Below, in pieces: positions 46,192-59,100 of a DNA stretch of 64,000 nt. The notes beneath the pieces were generated by a model. The model saw only the letters and a program-made list of their open reading frames with translations, was not told where the DNA came from and ran no database searches. A program made the position numbers and the translations under genes. Origin of the DNA: Chlorokybus atmophyticus (Eukaryota > Streptophyta > Chlorokybophyceae > Chlorokybales > Chlorokybaceae); assembly GCA_009103225.1 (NCBI GenBank), contig RHPI01001168.1:581395-645394 (forward strand), in the 5' to 3' direction. Positions within the stretch are counted from its first letter, which is position 1, and every line of letters begins with the position of its first letter.

Positions 46192-48863
46192 TTACACCAG
46201 TGCAGCGAAATCTGGCGTTGTGTGTTCTTGGTGCTGGTGTTGCCACACCAGATGCGCAAGCTCCCGCACGATATCGATGACGGCATGAGGCCGTCCCATC
46301 GAGCGAGCGGCTTCAGACATGCGCTGCAGCTGCTCCTTTGCGGAACCAAACCACCCTCCCACTATCTCCGCAATGCCCTTGGGATCTTTGCAGAACCGAC
46401 CAACGCCATGGTTTTCAACATACGGTATGTTGCCTGCTTCCTGTTGAATAAAAACTAACGCGCATGACTGAAGGCTACGACTGGTAGCCATATGTCAACA
46501 GGTAACACAACCAGCTGAACTGGACAGCTCACCTGTCCTGCAATGGCATCATTGAGAATGAGAGGTAGACCTCGGATGAGGGCCTCTGCAATTGTTCCTG
46601 GCCCAGCCTGAACGCACCACAGAGTCAGAACCTATCCCTAGCGTCTGCCTGCCCGTCAAGACTTGTGGAATCAAGCTCAACGTCATGCTCACACGCGCAT
46701 GTGTGTCGGCATGTGTTGAACTTGTGCACGCGACAATGCTGTACCTTGGTGACTAAGCAGTCAGCAGCCGCCATCCACTCTGACATGTTGTTAACAAAGC
46801 CGTTGACCTGTTATGCACGAGTTACAGTCAGTACTTACAAACTGGAGCCACTTGAATAATGCAGCCACACGTGGCTACCTGCACAGGGATGGCCCATTTG
46901 TGTTTCTTCAGCGTGGCTGCGAGCTGCTTGTTGCGCCCGCAGATTACAACAAGCTGCCCGATTGGTGCAGACCCTTCAGACAGCTTCTCCGCCAGCGCCT
47001 TTGCTGTCGCCTCCACAGGGCCAATGCCCTCACCGCCACTAGCCAGGAGCACCATGGGCAAGTTGGGTTGAAGCCCAAGTTGACGCCGCATTGTTTCCTA
47101 CATGCATGTGTGCACGATGAAACTACTGTCACCAACAACGCTTGCACTCGGAGTTCCAGGCCAAGTATGCTGATAGCTTCTGTACCTTGTCTGACGTTGG
47201 CTTGGCAAACACTGGCCTAATTGGCAACCCAAACAAGCGTATCTGGTGCGGTTTAAGGCCAGCATTAAGTGCTCGTCGCTCAACCTCCTCATTAGGCACA
47301 CAGCACACACTAACTGCTGTGTGGAACCTGCCAACACCAATGCAATTCATGTCCATGCACGCAACTGCGTTCATTGCAAGCACGGCACTACCATAGGCTT
47401 TACAACTCACTTTCTCGCCATGACCATGCAACTTGCTTTTCATGCGTCTTGAATCGTGTCACGACTATGTTACAATAACTCTACAAGGCATGCACATTGT
47501 GTCAAACATCAGGCAGCAAGCGTACCATGTGGGGTGGACGGTTGTCAAATCCGTCACTACGGTGGCAAATGGTATCCTCCCATACAGTCCACGCCTTTTC
47601 ATCACACGAATGGGGACATGCTGCATCAAAGGATGCACACTGACAATAATGTCAGGTTTGTACTTCTGGAATGCCTCGAAAAACATCCTGCACAATACAC
47701 CACTGTACGTCAAGCACATGCTGCATCTTGTCAAGCCTGGCCAGCCATTCGCACGAGAGAATGTGCATTGCCAAGACGCAAGCAAACAGTAACGTGCTTA
47801 CTTGGCTACAAATGCGGAAACTGCAGTGAAGTGGGGTTTGTGCACAGTTTGGGGGTAAGAGAAGTAGAAAGCCGCCTTCCACAGCCAGCCATGCTTCACG
47901 AGGAAGCTGTAGCTTTTGGGCAGTTGATTGAATGGGTACGGGGTGTGGTGCGTCCATATGTCCACAACGGACACCTGTCGCATATGTTACTATCAGCTAG
48001 CTGTATTGCAATGCACCTCATCACAGGGCCAATACTCCACATAGACTCAATTGCATGCCCACACGTTTACAAGCGACATATCAGTACATAAAGTATTACC
48101 CAACATGGAGCACATTGGTTCACACCTCAAATTGGTCTGGGAATTCTTGTTCAAAGGCCATCTTGAGTGCTTCAGCACTGGCACGATGACCGCCTCCAGT
48201 GTCGCTCATGAGTATCATCACCTTCTTTTTCTCATCTTTGGTCTTTGCAACTGGCTGCACCTGCAACCCAAGTCATGCATATTAGCCTTGCCCGTAGACT
48301 GGCAGATTATCATCTTATCATAAGCAAGACGATTAGCTGTTGCAGTTGTCATGACCTTGCATCACAAAACCAACGGATGTGACAATCCTGACACAATTGC
48401 TGGCGAGACACACCAGCTGCATCTAAGACAACTCAACTGTGTATGCTAGCATGACTTTTGCTACTTAACTCTGCTGCCAACCTGCAACGTGTAAGTTCTG
48501 GTAAAGTGTAGTGACATCGGCATATAGTGGAGTAATGCACATGTGGCCAATGTCCCTGCTGCGTGTTACCTCAGCGAAGTCGGGAGCATCGGGGTCACGC
48601 TGAACAGAGGCAGGGTCGGCCGAAGGCGCTGCGCCAGCTGGATCTGATGAAAAGTTGTTGGGGTGCCTTCGCCTGCCTGTCATGCGCGGCATGCGCCATT
48701 GAAAACCGCTGCTGCCTGCTACATCGCCAGTACTAGCGGAGCACCGGGTCGCGCACTGGCGGTAGTACCCGCTTGCCCGCCTCCTCCTGCTACCCACCAC
48801 CAAAAACCTCTCCGCTTTTGCCGGCCCCGCTGCAGCAACGTACCTGCAGTTGTTGACATTCAC
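46192..48863 (-). CDS. MGD1: Monogalactosyldiacylglycerol (MGDG) synthase
   Basis: Plastid-envelope galactosyltransferase (family GT28) that moves galactose from UDP-galactose to diacylglycerol, making the main thylakoid lipid. Minus-strand exons give, in order, an Arg/Ser-rich transit region (from about 48840), [20 protein letters not shown] (about 48210), [20 protein letters not shown] (about 47930), [20 protein letters not shown] (about 47630), [21 protein letters not shown] (about 47220), [20 protein letters not shown] (about 47030), [20 protein letters not shown] (about 46580), and the last exon [20 protein letters not shown] ending DFAALV with TAA at 46192. The motifs and order match type-A MGD. 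The start at 48863 is tentative, because an upstream leader exon near 49050-49300 could not be joined in frame. Confidence 0.94.
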
Positions 48864-50450
48864 ACCTCAGCACTGCCTATGACCTTCGCATGTGTATTCA
48901 GCTGTCAGTTCTGCTGTGCGCATTCATGTGTTAGAGAACCTGAAGAACCTGAAAAACAATGCTCCATGGCCACTGGCCACTGGCCACAGCACGTAAGAAA
49001 GTGAATGATACACGCTTAAAGTGCTTGTTAAAAGCGAAGTGACGTGCATTCTGTGACAGTACGTGCATTGCAACATTTACCAGCAAACGTTCTGCTGTTG
49101 AAAGCTGCTGCTATGCAAGGGGCATGCCTGAGCCGTGGGATGAAGCACAGTGCTCTATTGGAAATGCTGGCGGGCGCGGATGAGACTCTGGCGGAGGAGA
49201 GCGACAAAGGCGCAGCTGCCAGCTCCGTCCTCCTGGTCGCCAATGCCGTGGTTGAGCTCCTCCCGCCACCCTCGGCGGCCAACGACGACGTCATGCCCAA
49301 ACCGTCCACTGCTCCAACATGTGCTCCTCCAGCACTAAGCTACGACCTTGCCATTTAATCCGCACACGCCAGCCAGTTAACTCCAGCCCCGCAGCGCCAA
49401 AGGCGACACCGACAACAACGACACCTCCGCCGCGGCTGCCGCCGACGACAAGCAGCGCTATGCCATGCTCAACACCGATTGCAACACTAGGGCAATAACG
49501 TTATCAGTTGGTGGAGCGCTATGCCATGTTCAACACCGACCGCAACGCTAGAGCAATAACGTTATCAGTTGGTGGAGCTGTTTGACGGTGTCGTTGGCAG
49601 TCAGTCAAGCGGCCCGACGGAAGGGGATCAGTCTGGGTGTGTCGATGTCGGCGGCGGCTGACTTGTCGTCTTGCGTCGATGTGGACAAGCGCGGATGAAT
49701 TTTGCAAAGACTAGTTGTGTCGACGTCAATGCTGTGTGATAGCCCATGTTAGGGTTTGCCTTGCTTTCCCGCCGGCATTTTCCCGCTGGCGGCCATTTCC
49801 TGCCTGTAACCATCTCGAGGCCGCGGCGGAACGGGCTGTATAATTTTCAACTTCATACAACGCCCCATCCGGGCCCAAACGGCTTCACAAGGGACTCGCG
49901 TCGACGTCAACGAGCACGGACCAAACACTCTGTGCCCACGTCGCCGTCGACTCACCCGACTGCCCACGCGACGGTATCGACACAAGAAATTCGTCGCCAG
50001 TGCACGTCGACACGGACAACGACAAATGAGCCCATGGAAGCTGCTCGGGTCGCTTGGCTGTTGGTAGCGCCTGTGCGTTATTGAGCGTATGCGGACTACC
50101 TAGCACGGTAGTTAGTTGCTGAGGTCGCCTGCGTCAAAGCGTCTCTCAGCTGCGCTCTCATTGGCCGCCTTTTACGCGGATAACAGTATATCTGTAAGCA
50201 GGGTGATATCGTCGCTCGCGCGCGGGGCGGAGGGCGATCGGCCGCCACATCAGCAAGCCCAACTCAACGCTGCACCGAGTGAGCTGACCGAGGCGATATC
50301 AGCGTTGGATGCGGATATCAATGTTTCAACTGGTGGCTGCGGGCGACTTGGTCGCACTTGGCACAAGCGAATCGCACAAGTCATGGGGTAAGGGCATTAG
50401 GGCTTGTGGACGTGGTACGTTGTGGGCGCATAGGATTTGTGGTGGCAATC
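48864..50450. other. Divergent region between MGD and DUF760 gene
   Basis: Holds a 61-bp tandem repeat (49454-49575) containing the palindrome ATAACGTTAT in each unit, and the upstream regions of two divergent plastid-protein genes. Open frames on both strands at 49030-49360 lack recognizable similarity. Confidence 0.5.
49454..49575 (+). repeat. 61-bp tandem duplication
   Basis: Two units beginning AGCGCTATGCCATG, with a few transitions (mainly C/T). Each contains ATAACGTTAT followed by CAGTTGGTGGAGC. Confidence 0.85.
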
Positions 50451-50451
50451 A

Positions 50452-50485
<34 letters not shown>

Positions 50486-52743
50486 CACCGTGTGCGTGCC
50501 TGCCCGGTCGTCCGAGAGGGTAGTCAGCAGGTTTGCCCCTGAGCCCGTCGCCGCCGCGGCACAGAGCAGTTTGTCGAGCAGAGTTTGCCTGCCATCCAGG
50601 CCGCAAGCTCAACGCCTGCGCTTCAGGAGAAGGAGATCGCCGCGAGCCGCAGCTGCTGAAGGGAACGGCAAGCCAGAGAACTCAAATGGAGATTCCGCTC
50701 AGGAGAACGACCCTGTAAGTGGCATGCTGTTCTGGTTCTTGGTGGTGCATTACGCAATTGTGCATTCTACCTACCGTTTCGTGCATGGTTGCTATTGGGG
50801 TTGGAAATCCCTGAAGTTCTCTATGCCTACACCTCTCCATTGAGTGACTTCGAGTCGTCTGCTGTAGCCAACTACTGTCGGCCATGCTTCATGCTGTATG
50901 CAACCGCACTGCACTTGCACAATTACTATCAGCTCTTGTAGAACTGTTATCCCGCAATCAAGCCGTGCACTGGTACTACTTCCTTGCCACGTAGTGCAAG
51001 TGCATTCGGCATCAGGCTCGCATGTATAGTAACATGCAAGCGTGCAGTGCCAAACAGCAGACCACTGTGTGTTGTGGATTCCGTGCGTGTTTCCGGTATG
51101 TATCGTCACTGTGCTTGAGGGTCTGTTGTGTGCTTGCGTGCACAACCGTGAACCAGTACTTGCCAACCATACATTTGGCAAGAGTCGCAGATGGCAACAT
51201 GGGCTGCTGGAGCCTTCCAGCCATATCAGCCGTTGGAGGTTATTGCTTTTACTTATGCTTTTATGTAAACAGCTCCAACAGCGACGAGAGATCCTGCTCG
51301 ATTATGTGAAGACAGTGCAGCCTGATTTATTAGAAGCCTTCAGCAAGCGCGCCCCTCAAACTGTACGCTGGGGTTTCAGATGTGCATGAGGCTTTTATTG
51401 GTACTACTTGCTAGAGGCCTCACGGGCTTGTTCACATGATAGGTCGTGGATGCTATGCGACAAACAGTCTCCAATATGATTGGATCATTGCCCCCAAGGT
51501 TTTTTGAAGTCACCGTCACCACGGTGAGCACCTGCATTAAATCTTTGCAGCTGTATGGTGGTGTATACCCATACGGACACGGACACCACTGTGTAGCATG
51601 AGCAAACAGCTCATGCCAGGCTTTTAATGAGGGCTGGTTGCTTGCTGCAGGTGGCAGAGAATCTGGCCCAACTGATGTACAGTGTTCTCATGACTGGCTA
51701 CATGTTTAGAAATGCACAGTACCGCATGGAGCTTCGCCAGTCCCTGGCTTTGCTACCAGCGCCGGGTGACGCCGTTCCATCAGTAAGTTGATCTGTTGCA
51801 TGTCATGTCTGTATGAGATGTGATGCCTCCATCTCTGCAAGTGGAACTTCTGATGTTGAGCAAGACCAATCTTTCTTTACCAGTGCAGTGTTGGCTATGC
51901 ACTGCGTACAGTGTGTGCTCTTGGCTGTGTAGATACAAAAATTAGAGCACAAGCTGCACTGGGTTGTGTAGTGTTGATAGTTCTCTCCTGTTAGGAGCTG
52001 GAGGTGGTACCCAAGTACGCGCCAGGCTCTCAAAAGCGCGTGCAAGGGGAGGTCTTGAGGTGGAGCATCACCGATGATAAGGTGGAGAGCATGGGTGCGA
52101 GGGATTACATAGATATGCTTGAGAGCGAGGTGGCCGCCCTGCAAGCGCAGCTGGAGGCAGCACGCAAGGAGCAGACGGGAGACAACCCGCTGCTCTCTTA
52201 CCTCAAGAGGCTTGAACCCAAGAACTTGCAGGAGCTTACGACAAGCGCTGGCCCTGATGTGTTGGAAGCCATGAACTCTTTCATCAAGAGGCTGTTGAAC
52301 GTGAATGACACATCAGACTTGAAGGTGATCTCGTTTGCATGTATGTCCTTGCCAAGTGAGAGGATTGGATTGTTAACTGTAGTTCTTGCTGCCATCAGAG
52401 CGCAATTTCCTCGTCGTCCGCAGCTGAGATGGCGCAGCTGGTGTACTGGCTGCTTGTAGTTGGCTACAACGTCCGCACCCTTGAGGTGAGTTCTTGAATT
52501 ACACGGCCATCGTGCAAATAGGTAGTTGGGAGCAGATGGTGGTGCAGTTGGTTGATACTGATATATATTATAGCTTCAACCCAGTCTTGCACTCGTTGCA
52601 GTGTGCTTCACTTCCCGAGCATCATGTCAACCAATGACACTTGTATCTCACAGGTTCGGCTGGACATGGAGAGCAAGCTTGGCCTTCCCATGCCAGCATC
52701 TCGGCAATTCATGGAACTACCTCCTGGTGACGGTTTAAACTAA
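50451..52743 (+). CDS. Chloroplast DUF760 protein (UV-B-induced At3g17800-like)
   Basis: Start ATG 50451 follows a noncoding leader; the first exon encodes a poly-Ala and Arg/Ser-rich plastid transit peptide and ends ENDP at 50715 before GTAAGT. Later exons carry LLDYVKTVQPDLLEAFSKRA, MRQTVSNMIGSLPPRFFEVT, VAENLAQLMYSVLMTGYMFR, VQGEVLRWSITDDKVESMGA, DYIDMLESEVAALQAQL (a short coiled coil), YLKRLEPKNLQELTTSAGPD, MAQLVYWLLVVGYNVRTLE and FMELPPGDGLN before TAA at 52741. The block order and the SLPPxFFxVTV/LMYSVLMTGYMFRNAQYRxEL signature are those of plant DUF760 proteins, which have two related halves. The biochemical role is unknown; family members are plastid-located and light-stress responsive. 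Confidence 0.92.
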
Positions 52744-53412
52744 GCTTGAACTGAACGCTGTGTAGGTAGCGCAGCTAGTTGTGTTGCTGCTAGTCAAGCA
52801 GCGCTTGCAACCGCCATCTTGCTGTTGTAGACCAACACTCTCTTGTGCGCAGAAGCATGGGTGTTCAACTCATGGCGCGACTTCATTGGGGTGTAGTATC
52901 AGTGGATTGTCGCTGGCGAGTGTGTTTGTGCTGAAGTGCAAGGTGCCCACTCTTCAACCCGTGCCAGCATCTGACCATCCGCGTTGCAGCTACGGCTAGT
53001 GTTAGATCGTGTTATTATTGTCTGTTAGTAGCTTAGATGTGCGTCCAGTTTGTAAACCTCCTCTGGTACATAGTCTTTTGCGAAGTGGATAGCCTGTATT
53101 TTGAGTGTCAGTACACAGTATAGCTGTGCTACCCAGTACACACACTGTATACATGCACCCATGGTGTGCCGAACAGGACAGTCAAGGCGATACTGGGCTG
53201 GGTGACCTGCACATTTGGACTGATTGTGCATCAGTCTGGCAACAGTTTAGATTACCATAAGCGAGCAAAAACTGTGGTTATTACCGAACAGTTGAGATCT
53301 GTGTGATGCAATGGTGTACATGTTGCACAGTAACATCATGATAGTCGCCACATACAAATTGTCAGCACATGTACTGTATGTGGCAGTAACGGTAATTCAA
53401 TACCATTGGCAT
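52744..53412. other. Convergent 3' regions of the DUF760 and PTRHD1-like genes
   Basis: Contains a TGTAA word near 53051. No other feature is recognized. Confidence 0.45.
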
Positions 53413-54202
53413 TCACTTCGCAAGCTTGCATTTCTTGAAGTACTGCTGAACACGAGACTTGCGTGCAGGAGCGGTGGCAATGCAGGTGGGGAAGTCCTCA
53501 GGCTGCTCGGTCCACAGCTTGTGCGCGACAGCCCCGGCCTCCAGCTCCTCCCCCAGCGCCCTCAACTGTACCTCCCCCTTCACCTCAAGCACCACCTTGC
53601 GCATGTGGTCCAGGTGACCCGCCTCGCAGTATGCCTGCACGGCGGTAAGTGAGTTCTGCATCCATGAGAGACACAATGACAGCAGCAAGGCCTACCAATG
53701 TGTCCGGGTGGTCTCGGGCAAGCCACAGGGCCGCGACGGAGGCGTGACAGGCCTGCGCGACAACGCTCCCTAGGGGCCAGTTGAGACCGTCCTTGCTGCT
53801 GAGGTCCTTGCGCAGCACCACGTACTGGACCAGCGGGTCCGAGTCCTCGCTGTTGTTGGTGTCCTGACCGCTGTAGTACAGCGGGTCAGTGAATGAGACA
53901 TTCGCGCATGCACACGCGCGTTTTGAAACGTAACGTAAGATGACAGAATCTTCTGTATAACGTGCTCTTGTTCAAGATTAATCTACTCTCAACAAGTCAG
54001 CCATCTGCATCGCAGACAAGTGTGCATTGCCGCTGGTGCATAATAGGAACGGGCTGGACGACGCATCATGTATTCATCTGAACGGTGCCACTCATGCGCA
54101 TAGCATGCATTGTGTACAAGGTCGTCAGATATGCGTGATATATACATGCCTCGTGGCAGGTGCATCCGATGGCGCCGCCGCTGCCGGCTGCATGTCGTCC
54201 AT
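53413..54202 (-). CDS. PTRHD1-like putative peptidyl-tRNA hydrolase (PTH2 superfamily)
   Basis: Three exons on the minus strand. Exon 1 starts at ATG 54202 ([17 protein letters not shown]). Exon 2 gives [23 protein letters not shown] and [20 protein letters not shown]. Exon 3 gives [40 protein letters not shown] and a lysine-rich end FKKCKLAK with TGA at 53413. This is about 157 residues and matches the PTRHD1 group: PLGSVxAQACHA, KVVLEVK, EQPExxPTC. The exon 1-2 junction fits in frame only with a GC donor (ACGAG|GCATGT), since the AG plus C completes Ser. PTRHD1 is related to archaeal-type Pth2, but enzymatic activity is debated for this subgroup. Confidence 0.85.
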
Positions 54203-54573
54203 GCGATGTGTGCCCTGCAGCTTGAGGCCTTTGGCGAAGCTCCAGGCCTTGCAGATAGGAGGAAACCGAGCCTGCAACGACCGCCGCCTCGCCGCCACCT
54301 CCGCCAACGGCCTCACCGCTGCCACGGTGGCGGCGGCGACGGCGGCGACATGCATGAGCGCATGAGAACTGGCTACAGACATACACAAGGCGCATTGTTT
54401 ACAAGAATGCGGACTGGGTGTAGGCATACTGGCGACAGAGTTTCGTTACAAACACTAACCGAGACGCATGAGATATACAACGGATATTAACTCCCCTGGC
54501 AACGATATCTACATTTGATCTGGATAAGATATTGGCGGTCAATTTTCTCAGTCAACTGACCAAGGCATTGACC
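54203..54573. promoter_or_regulatory. Shared upstream region of a divergent gene pair
   Basis: 371 bases between the starts of the PTRHD1-like gene (-) and the small plastid membrane protein gene (+), long enough for a bidirectional promoter. It contains short GGC/CCG tracts and a near-repeated phrase around 54366-54430 (GAACTGGCTACAGACA / GACTGGGTGTAGGCAT). Confidence 0.4.
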
Positions 54574-55541
54574 ATGGCGGCGGCGGCGGCGGTGGTGTTG
54601 CCAGCGAGGTCCGTCCCCGGCCCCTCCTCCTCCCTCTCTTCTAGGACAGCCATCCACGGTCGGACGTCACTGCTGCCGTCCGGAACCAGGCTTCGGGCGT
54701 CCAGGCCCGTGAGGGGAGGTGCTGTGGCTCTGTTTGGCGGCGGCGGCAACAGCGGCGGCGAGGGCGGTGAGAGACTCTCCCTTTACATAAATGAGTCTTG
54801 ACAATGTGGGCGTGTGGCTGTGTTGCGTCACTAAATTACATTCGGGTTGGTGCGTGACGTGTGTCAGTTCAGTCGTAGCCTCAGCTAGGCAAGAGCTACG
54901 TTCAACAAACAGTCAAGAAACAAGACAACCTGCCTGAGTTCTTAGGCTGCTGCTTGTTATTTTTCGTACTTGGTGACGCGAGGCCCTCAATCACTTGATG
55001 TTATCGTTGATAGGTGTTGATCTCAGGTTTTGTAATGTGTGTTTCGTATGCGTCAACAATCCGACATGCAATGGCCACATATTGGGTTGTGGTGTTAGCT
55101 TTGGGCGCATCTGCTCAATCGCGAGTCAACATGTGGGTGCGATGTTGCTTGCAGGCGAGGCACCCAAGAAGAAGGGGTTGAAGCGTGAGGAAGAACCCGA
55201 CCAGTAAGCACAGCAGCCAACACATGCGCAGACTGCTTTTTCCCAATTTCCCATGCACCTGCGCACAGCATTTTGCAAGCTCTCTCTTGTGACTGCCGTG
55301 CGTTGGGATGGCGCTTTTCGCGCCACGTACATGTTGCTTTGCTCCAGTAAAGCATTGGCATTGCAGCTGACAACCATTGACAACAATCCTAACTAACTGC
55401 AGGTTCTGGCGTTCTGAGGGTGAGGCTTCAGGCAAGAACCCCCTTGCGGACCCGCTGGCCCTTGTTGGCATCCTATCCATCTTTGCGCCATTCATCATCC
55501 TCGGCGTGTGTTTCCAGGCGGGCCTCGTTAGGCTGCCATGA
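54574..55541 (+). CDS. Small plastid membrane protein of unknown function
   Basis: Three exons (54574-54766, 55155-55203, 55403-55541) join in frame to give 126 residues. The first 60 are Ala/Ser/Arg-rich with no acidic residues, like a chloroplast transit peptide: MAAAAAVVLPARSVPGPSSS. A basic-acidic linker EAPKKKGLKREEEPDQ leads to FWRSEGEASGKNPLADPLAL and a single hydrophobic helix LVGILSIFAPFIILGVCFQA, ending VRLP. This looks like a one-pass thylakoid or envelope protein whose short tail faces either side. The family is not recognized. The in-frame exon phases and transit peptide argue for a real gene; no assignment to a photosystem is made. Confidence 0.65.
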
Positions 55542-56157
55542 GCGGTTTGAAAGCCACTTATTTGGCCACAACCAAGAGGTGTCATCAGTAGCAGTAGTTA
55601 CTCAGCTTTTGCCGATATCGGTTGTTGTATGCATTCAGTTCTTGTTATCGGTATGCACTACCCTTGTTAACTGTATCTTGCCGTATTACTAGTATACAGC
55701 AGTATCCTCGGTTTCCTAAATCACGCCGAGTGTCAGCTGCCGAAGTGCGTTCATCATGGCTACGCATGTACATAGAATGCCATCCATGAATGTGTGCACA
55801 CGCATCCAAGAGTGTTGCAATCTGCGGTCTGCATATGCATCCCGATCAATGTGATCGGCATGACCAGAGACTGCATCACTGCATGCGGCATTGGTTGCTG
55901 CGCTCGTGAGTACAGTAAAACAGGTATGGCGGGGCTGATATCTGGCTTTGCTGGAGCCCAAGCAATACCCCGCACTGCCACACAGCCATGTCACCCAAAC
56001 TGCGAGTTCAATAAAACAGGTATGGCGGGACTGATAGCTGGCTTTGCTGGAGCACACGTAATACCCCACACGGCCACACACCCATGACAACCAAACGAAC
56101 CAGAACAACCTCAACACCACTCCAATAACATACCAAAGCGTGCTGTCACACGTCACA
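55542..56157. other. Region with a 96-bp tandem duplication
   Basis: Convergent downstream regions of the small plastid gene and XPG. It contains the tandem repeat at 55917-56090; no gene is seen. Confidence 0.5.
55917..56090 (+). repeat. 96-bp tandem duplication
   Basis: Two units beginning AAAACAGGTATGGCGGG with a period of 96 and about 90% identity. Both contain CTGGCTTTGCTGGAGC and end near CACACNGCCATG or CACACCCATG. Confidence 0.8.
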
Positions 56158-59100
56158 TTAGGTTGAAGACTGTTTTCGTCGCTTAAGTGTGGGCATGCCG
56201 CGCAATCTGCCTAACACCAGTGGCCCTTCAAACTCTTCCACAGGGTCACCGCTTACCGGGGGGCCAGACCCCTCTGTGGAGGCTTGCAGGAGGGACGAAC
56301 CCAGCACAGGAGCTGAAACTGCTTCACTCATGGGAGTGAGTGCCAACGCGCCGTTGGAGTGCTGTTCAGGTAGCTGTGCTTGTGGTAAGAAAGGAGAAGG
56401 GCTCAATGGCGGTGCAGCAGGTGCTGCTGAAGGCACAACCGCTAATGTTGTATCAACGCCTTCCGTACGCTGTGCTGTCCAGGGGCTCTCATGCAACCCG
56501 CCACTGCCGGGCGACAACTGTGGGATCTGCGCTTGAGGTGATGTGGCCATGCGCGTATCGTGTCTGCCGCCGTTTGCTTTCGCCCACTTAGCAAATGGGT
56601 CCGCCGTGCGACGCTTCCTGGCTTGCTTCTGTACTGCTCGATCTTCCTCAGCCGTGACAAACCCGCCCCCACCAGCATTAATACCCCCTGTGGGTGTGGG
56701 TATTGTTGGCGACGCGGGCATAGGTGGTGAACCCGCAAGTGTTGGTGGAGCAATACGTGCAGTGTCGGCGAGTGCCAACTGTTGGGCGGGGGCTTTGCTG
56801 AGACTGTCGCGTCGCTGTGAGGGCAAGCTTGCCTGATCGGCCTCACCCTCCTTGTCACTACCGCTCTCCACATAGTGTACTTTGCGCGTTGTGCGTGTGG
56901 ACTGCATCAGACAGACACGCGTGTCAGTCACACGTGCACAAACTGCCAACTGGCTCGCATGACACACATACAAGTAGGCCCCAGGCTCCTTACCCTGCGG
57001 GCTGGCATGGGTTGGGGTGCGCTCGCAGGCCGACGCTCAGCTTCGCTATCAGTCAAGCCGCTCAGCAGGTGCGGACTGTCCTCTTTTGCAGCATTGGCAC
57101 TGCGTGGCCGCCCTTTCGCAACAGTCTTACGACCTTTGCCTTTGTGGGTGGCCACAGCATCTTTGACAAGAGGAAGATCTGCTGGTAAGGTGTCCTGTGT
57201 GGCAGGCAGAAGTGCTTTTGGTGCGGCTTTTGCTTTGCTGGGGCTGTGCATCAGAGGGTTCTCCTCGTGCTCCTGGAAAGAAGTGTAGAAGTGTTACATG
57301 GGTTGAGAATATTCAACAAGAAGGGGAAGGGCAGAGGAGATTGCAATGAACACACCGTCAACGAGAGGTTGGCGGCGTTGCGAGCATTGGTTGCATGAGC
57401 CAGCGCCTTCTGTATGCGCTTGCTGCATGCAAGCAGAGTTGAGGAGTAGTTAAGGAGTACCCACAGAGTTCTTACGCAACGGGTTGCAACTTGTGCATGA
57501 AGCGACTGATGCTGCGAGGTGCAAGGCATGTGCTCTCTGCAACTAATCAAGCTCTCCGCTGTCATACCTGCGAACCTTTGCAAAGCGCTGTGTGAATCCG
57601 AAAAAATGCTCCATGCGCAGCTGAGTCTCTCTCGCATCATAAGCCTTCAGGACTGGTATCAGCACCTCATCTGCTTTGGCGTCCTGCCAGCCGAACTTGT
57701 TGCGACAGAGTTGGCGCAACACGTCCAAATCTGGACGGCCCCATGAGAAAGACTCCTTGGAGTCGTCTACCTGCAGCCACACGTTTACACCTACTAGTGG
57801 CATGAAGACAAGCACCACACGAACCTTTGTGCAACACAGTATCAATTCAAAACTGCAGAACAAGATGAGACCTGTGGTGTGCGATATGCTTCCACGACAT
57901 TGGGTGACGGAAACAAGGCAGGGAGCTCCCAGTTCTTGCGTGCCCCCTTGTGTTTGTGCTTAAAGATGCGCTGCAAACACGCAAGGTGCTGTACATCCGA
58001 CAAGTTGCCTCCACCATTGTCTGGTCACGAGTACAAGCAAATAATCATGTTGCTGGCTGCGAAGAACATAAAGGCCAGAAAAGCAACAGCGGTACGATTA
58101 CGCTTACAAGCTTACTAATACTTTCTTACATTTACATCAGTCAGTACTGACCATGTGTCTCTTCAGCCACTGCCGGTGGGTCCAATAATGTCATGTCTGG
58201 GGCTTTGACCCAATCTGCATACTTCCTTAGGCCTTCTATTCCAGGGAATGCGCTTATTGTCTCCATGGCATTTACGATACCAACACCGCTTACACCCTCC
58301 GTGTAGTCACTGCAAACAGGCTACCAATATGCAAGCACATGCAACTGAATCATGAGCAACCGTGACTCGAGCTAGTACCTGCCAAGCAGAAGTGCAAGAA
58401 AGATCAACTTGTCTCGATCCATACCCAACTCCCGCTCCACATCGCTCATCTGGTAGTGCTCCACATACTTCTTCTGGTCGAATATGTTTCGGTAGACAGC
58501 TCTTCCCCCGAAAAGGAAGACATCACAGTCGTCTGTCACAGTGCCTGCCGATTTCACACATCAGCCAAGCAGCATTGCAAGATCGGCAGTCTCAACCCGA
58601 CTTTACTGTACCATCAACGAGCCCGAGACTCTCCAAGGCAGCGCACTGCGCTTCCGCCTCCATTGGTGCAATGACATAAGGCAGCCCAAACATCTGGCGG
58701 CCAAAGGTGATTGCGATGTTAGCACTCTTTGCTGATGTGTTCCACGGACGCGACGCATTGAGTACACCAACCTGCAGTAGCTCCTGGCACTCTGCAAGCA
58801 TTTCCACAGTAACAGACTCTGCAGCCTTCTCATCAGTGCGATGCTTGGCCTTCAAGCTGGTGGCCTCGGCTGCAAGCTGCTGCCGCAGCTCCTGGGTGTC
58901 AAGCGCCGTATCCCCCGCCAAGTTTTCGTTCAAGTTCTTCGCCATGTCTCCATTGCCAGTCGCTGCAATGTCGGACTCGCCCATGTCCTCCACGACCCCA
59001 GCAGGCATGTTTTGATTTTGGCTAATGGGCTTGGGTGTTGCATATTTGTCGGGCAGTTGGTAAAAAGGTTGTTCTAAAGTTGTGTTCTGATCATGAATAA

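Noticed and set aside
49028-49358. Ala/Ser-rich frames on both strands (possible MGD leader exon or a separate plus-strand gene)
   Set aside because: The minus frame does not join in phase to the next MGD exon, and the plus frame has no recognizable similarity.
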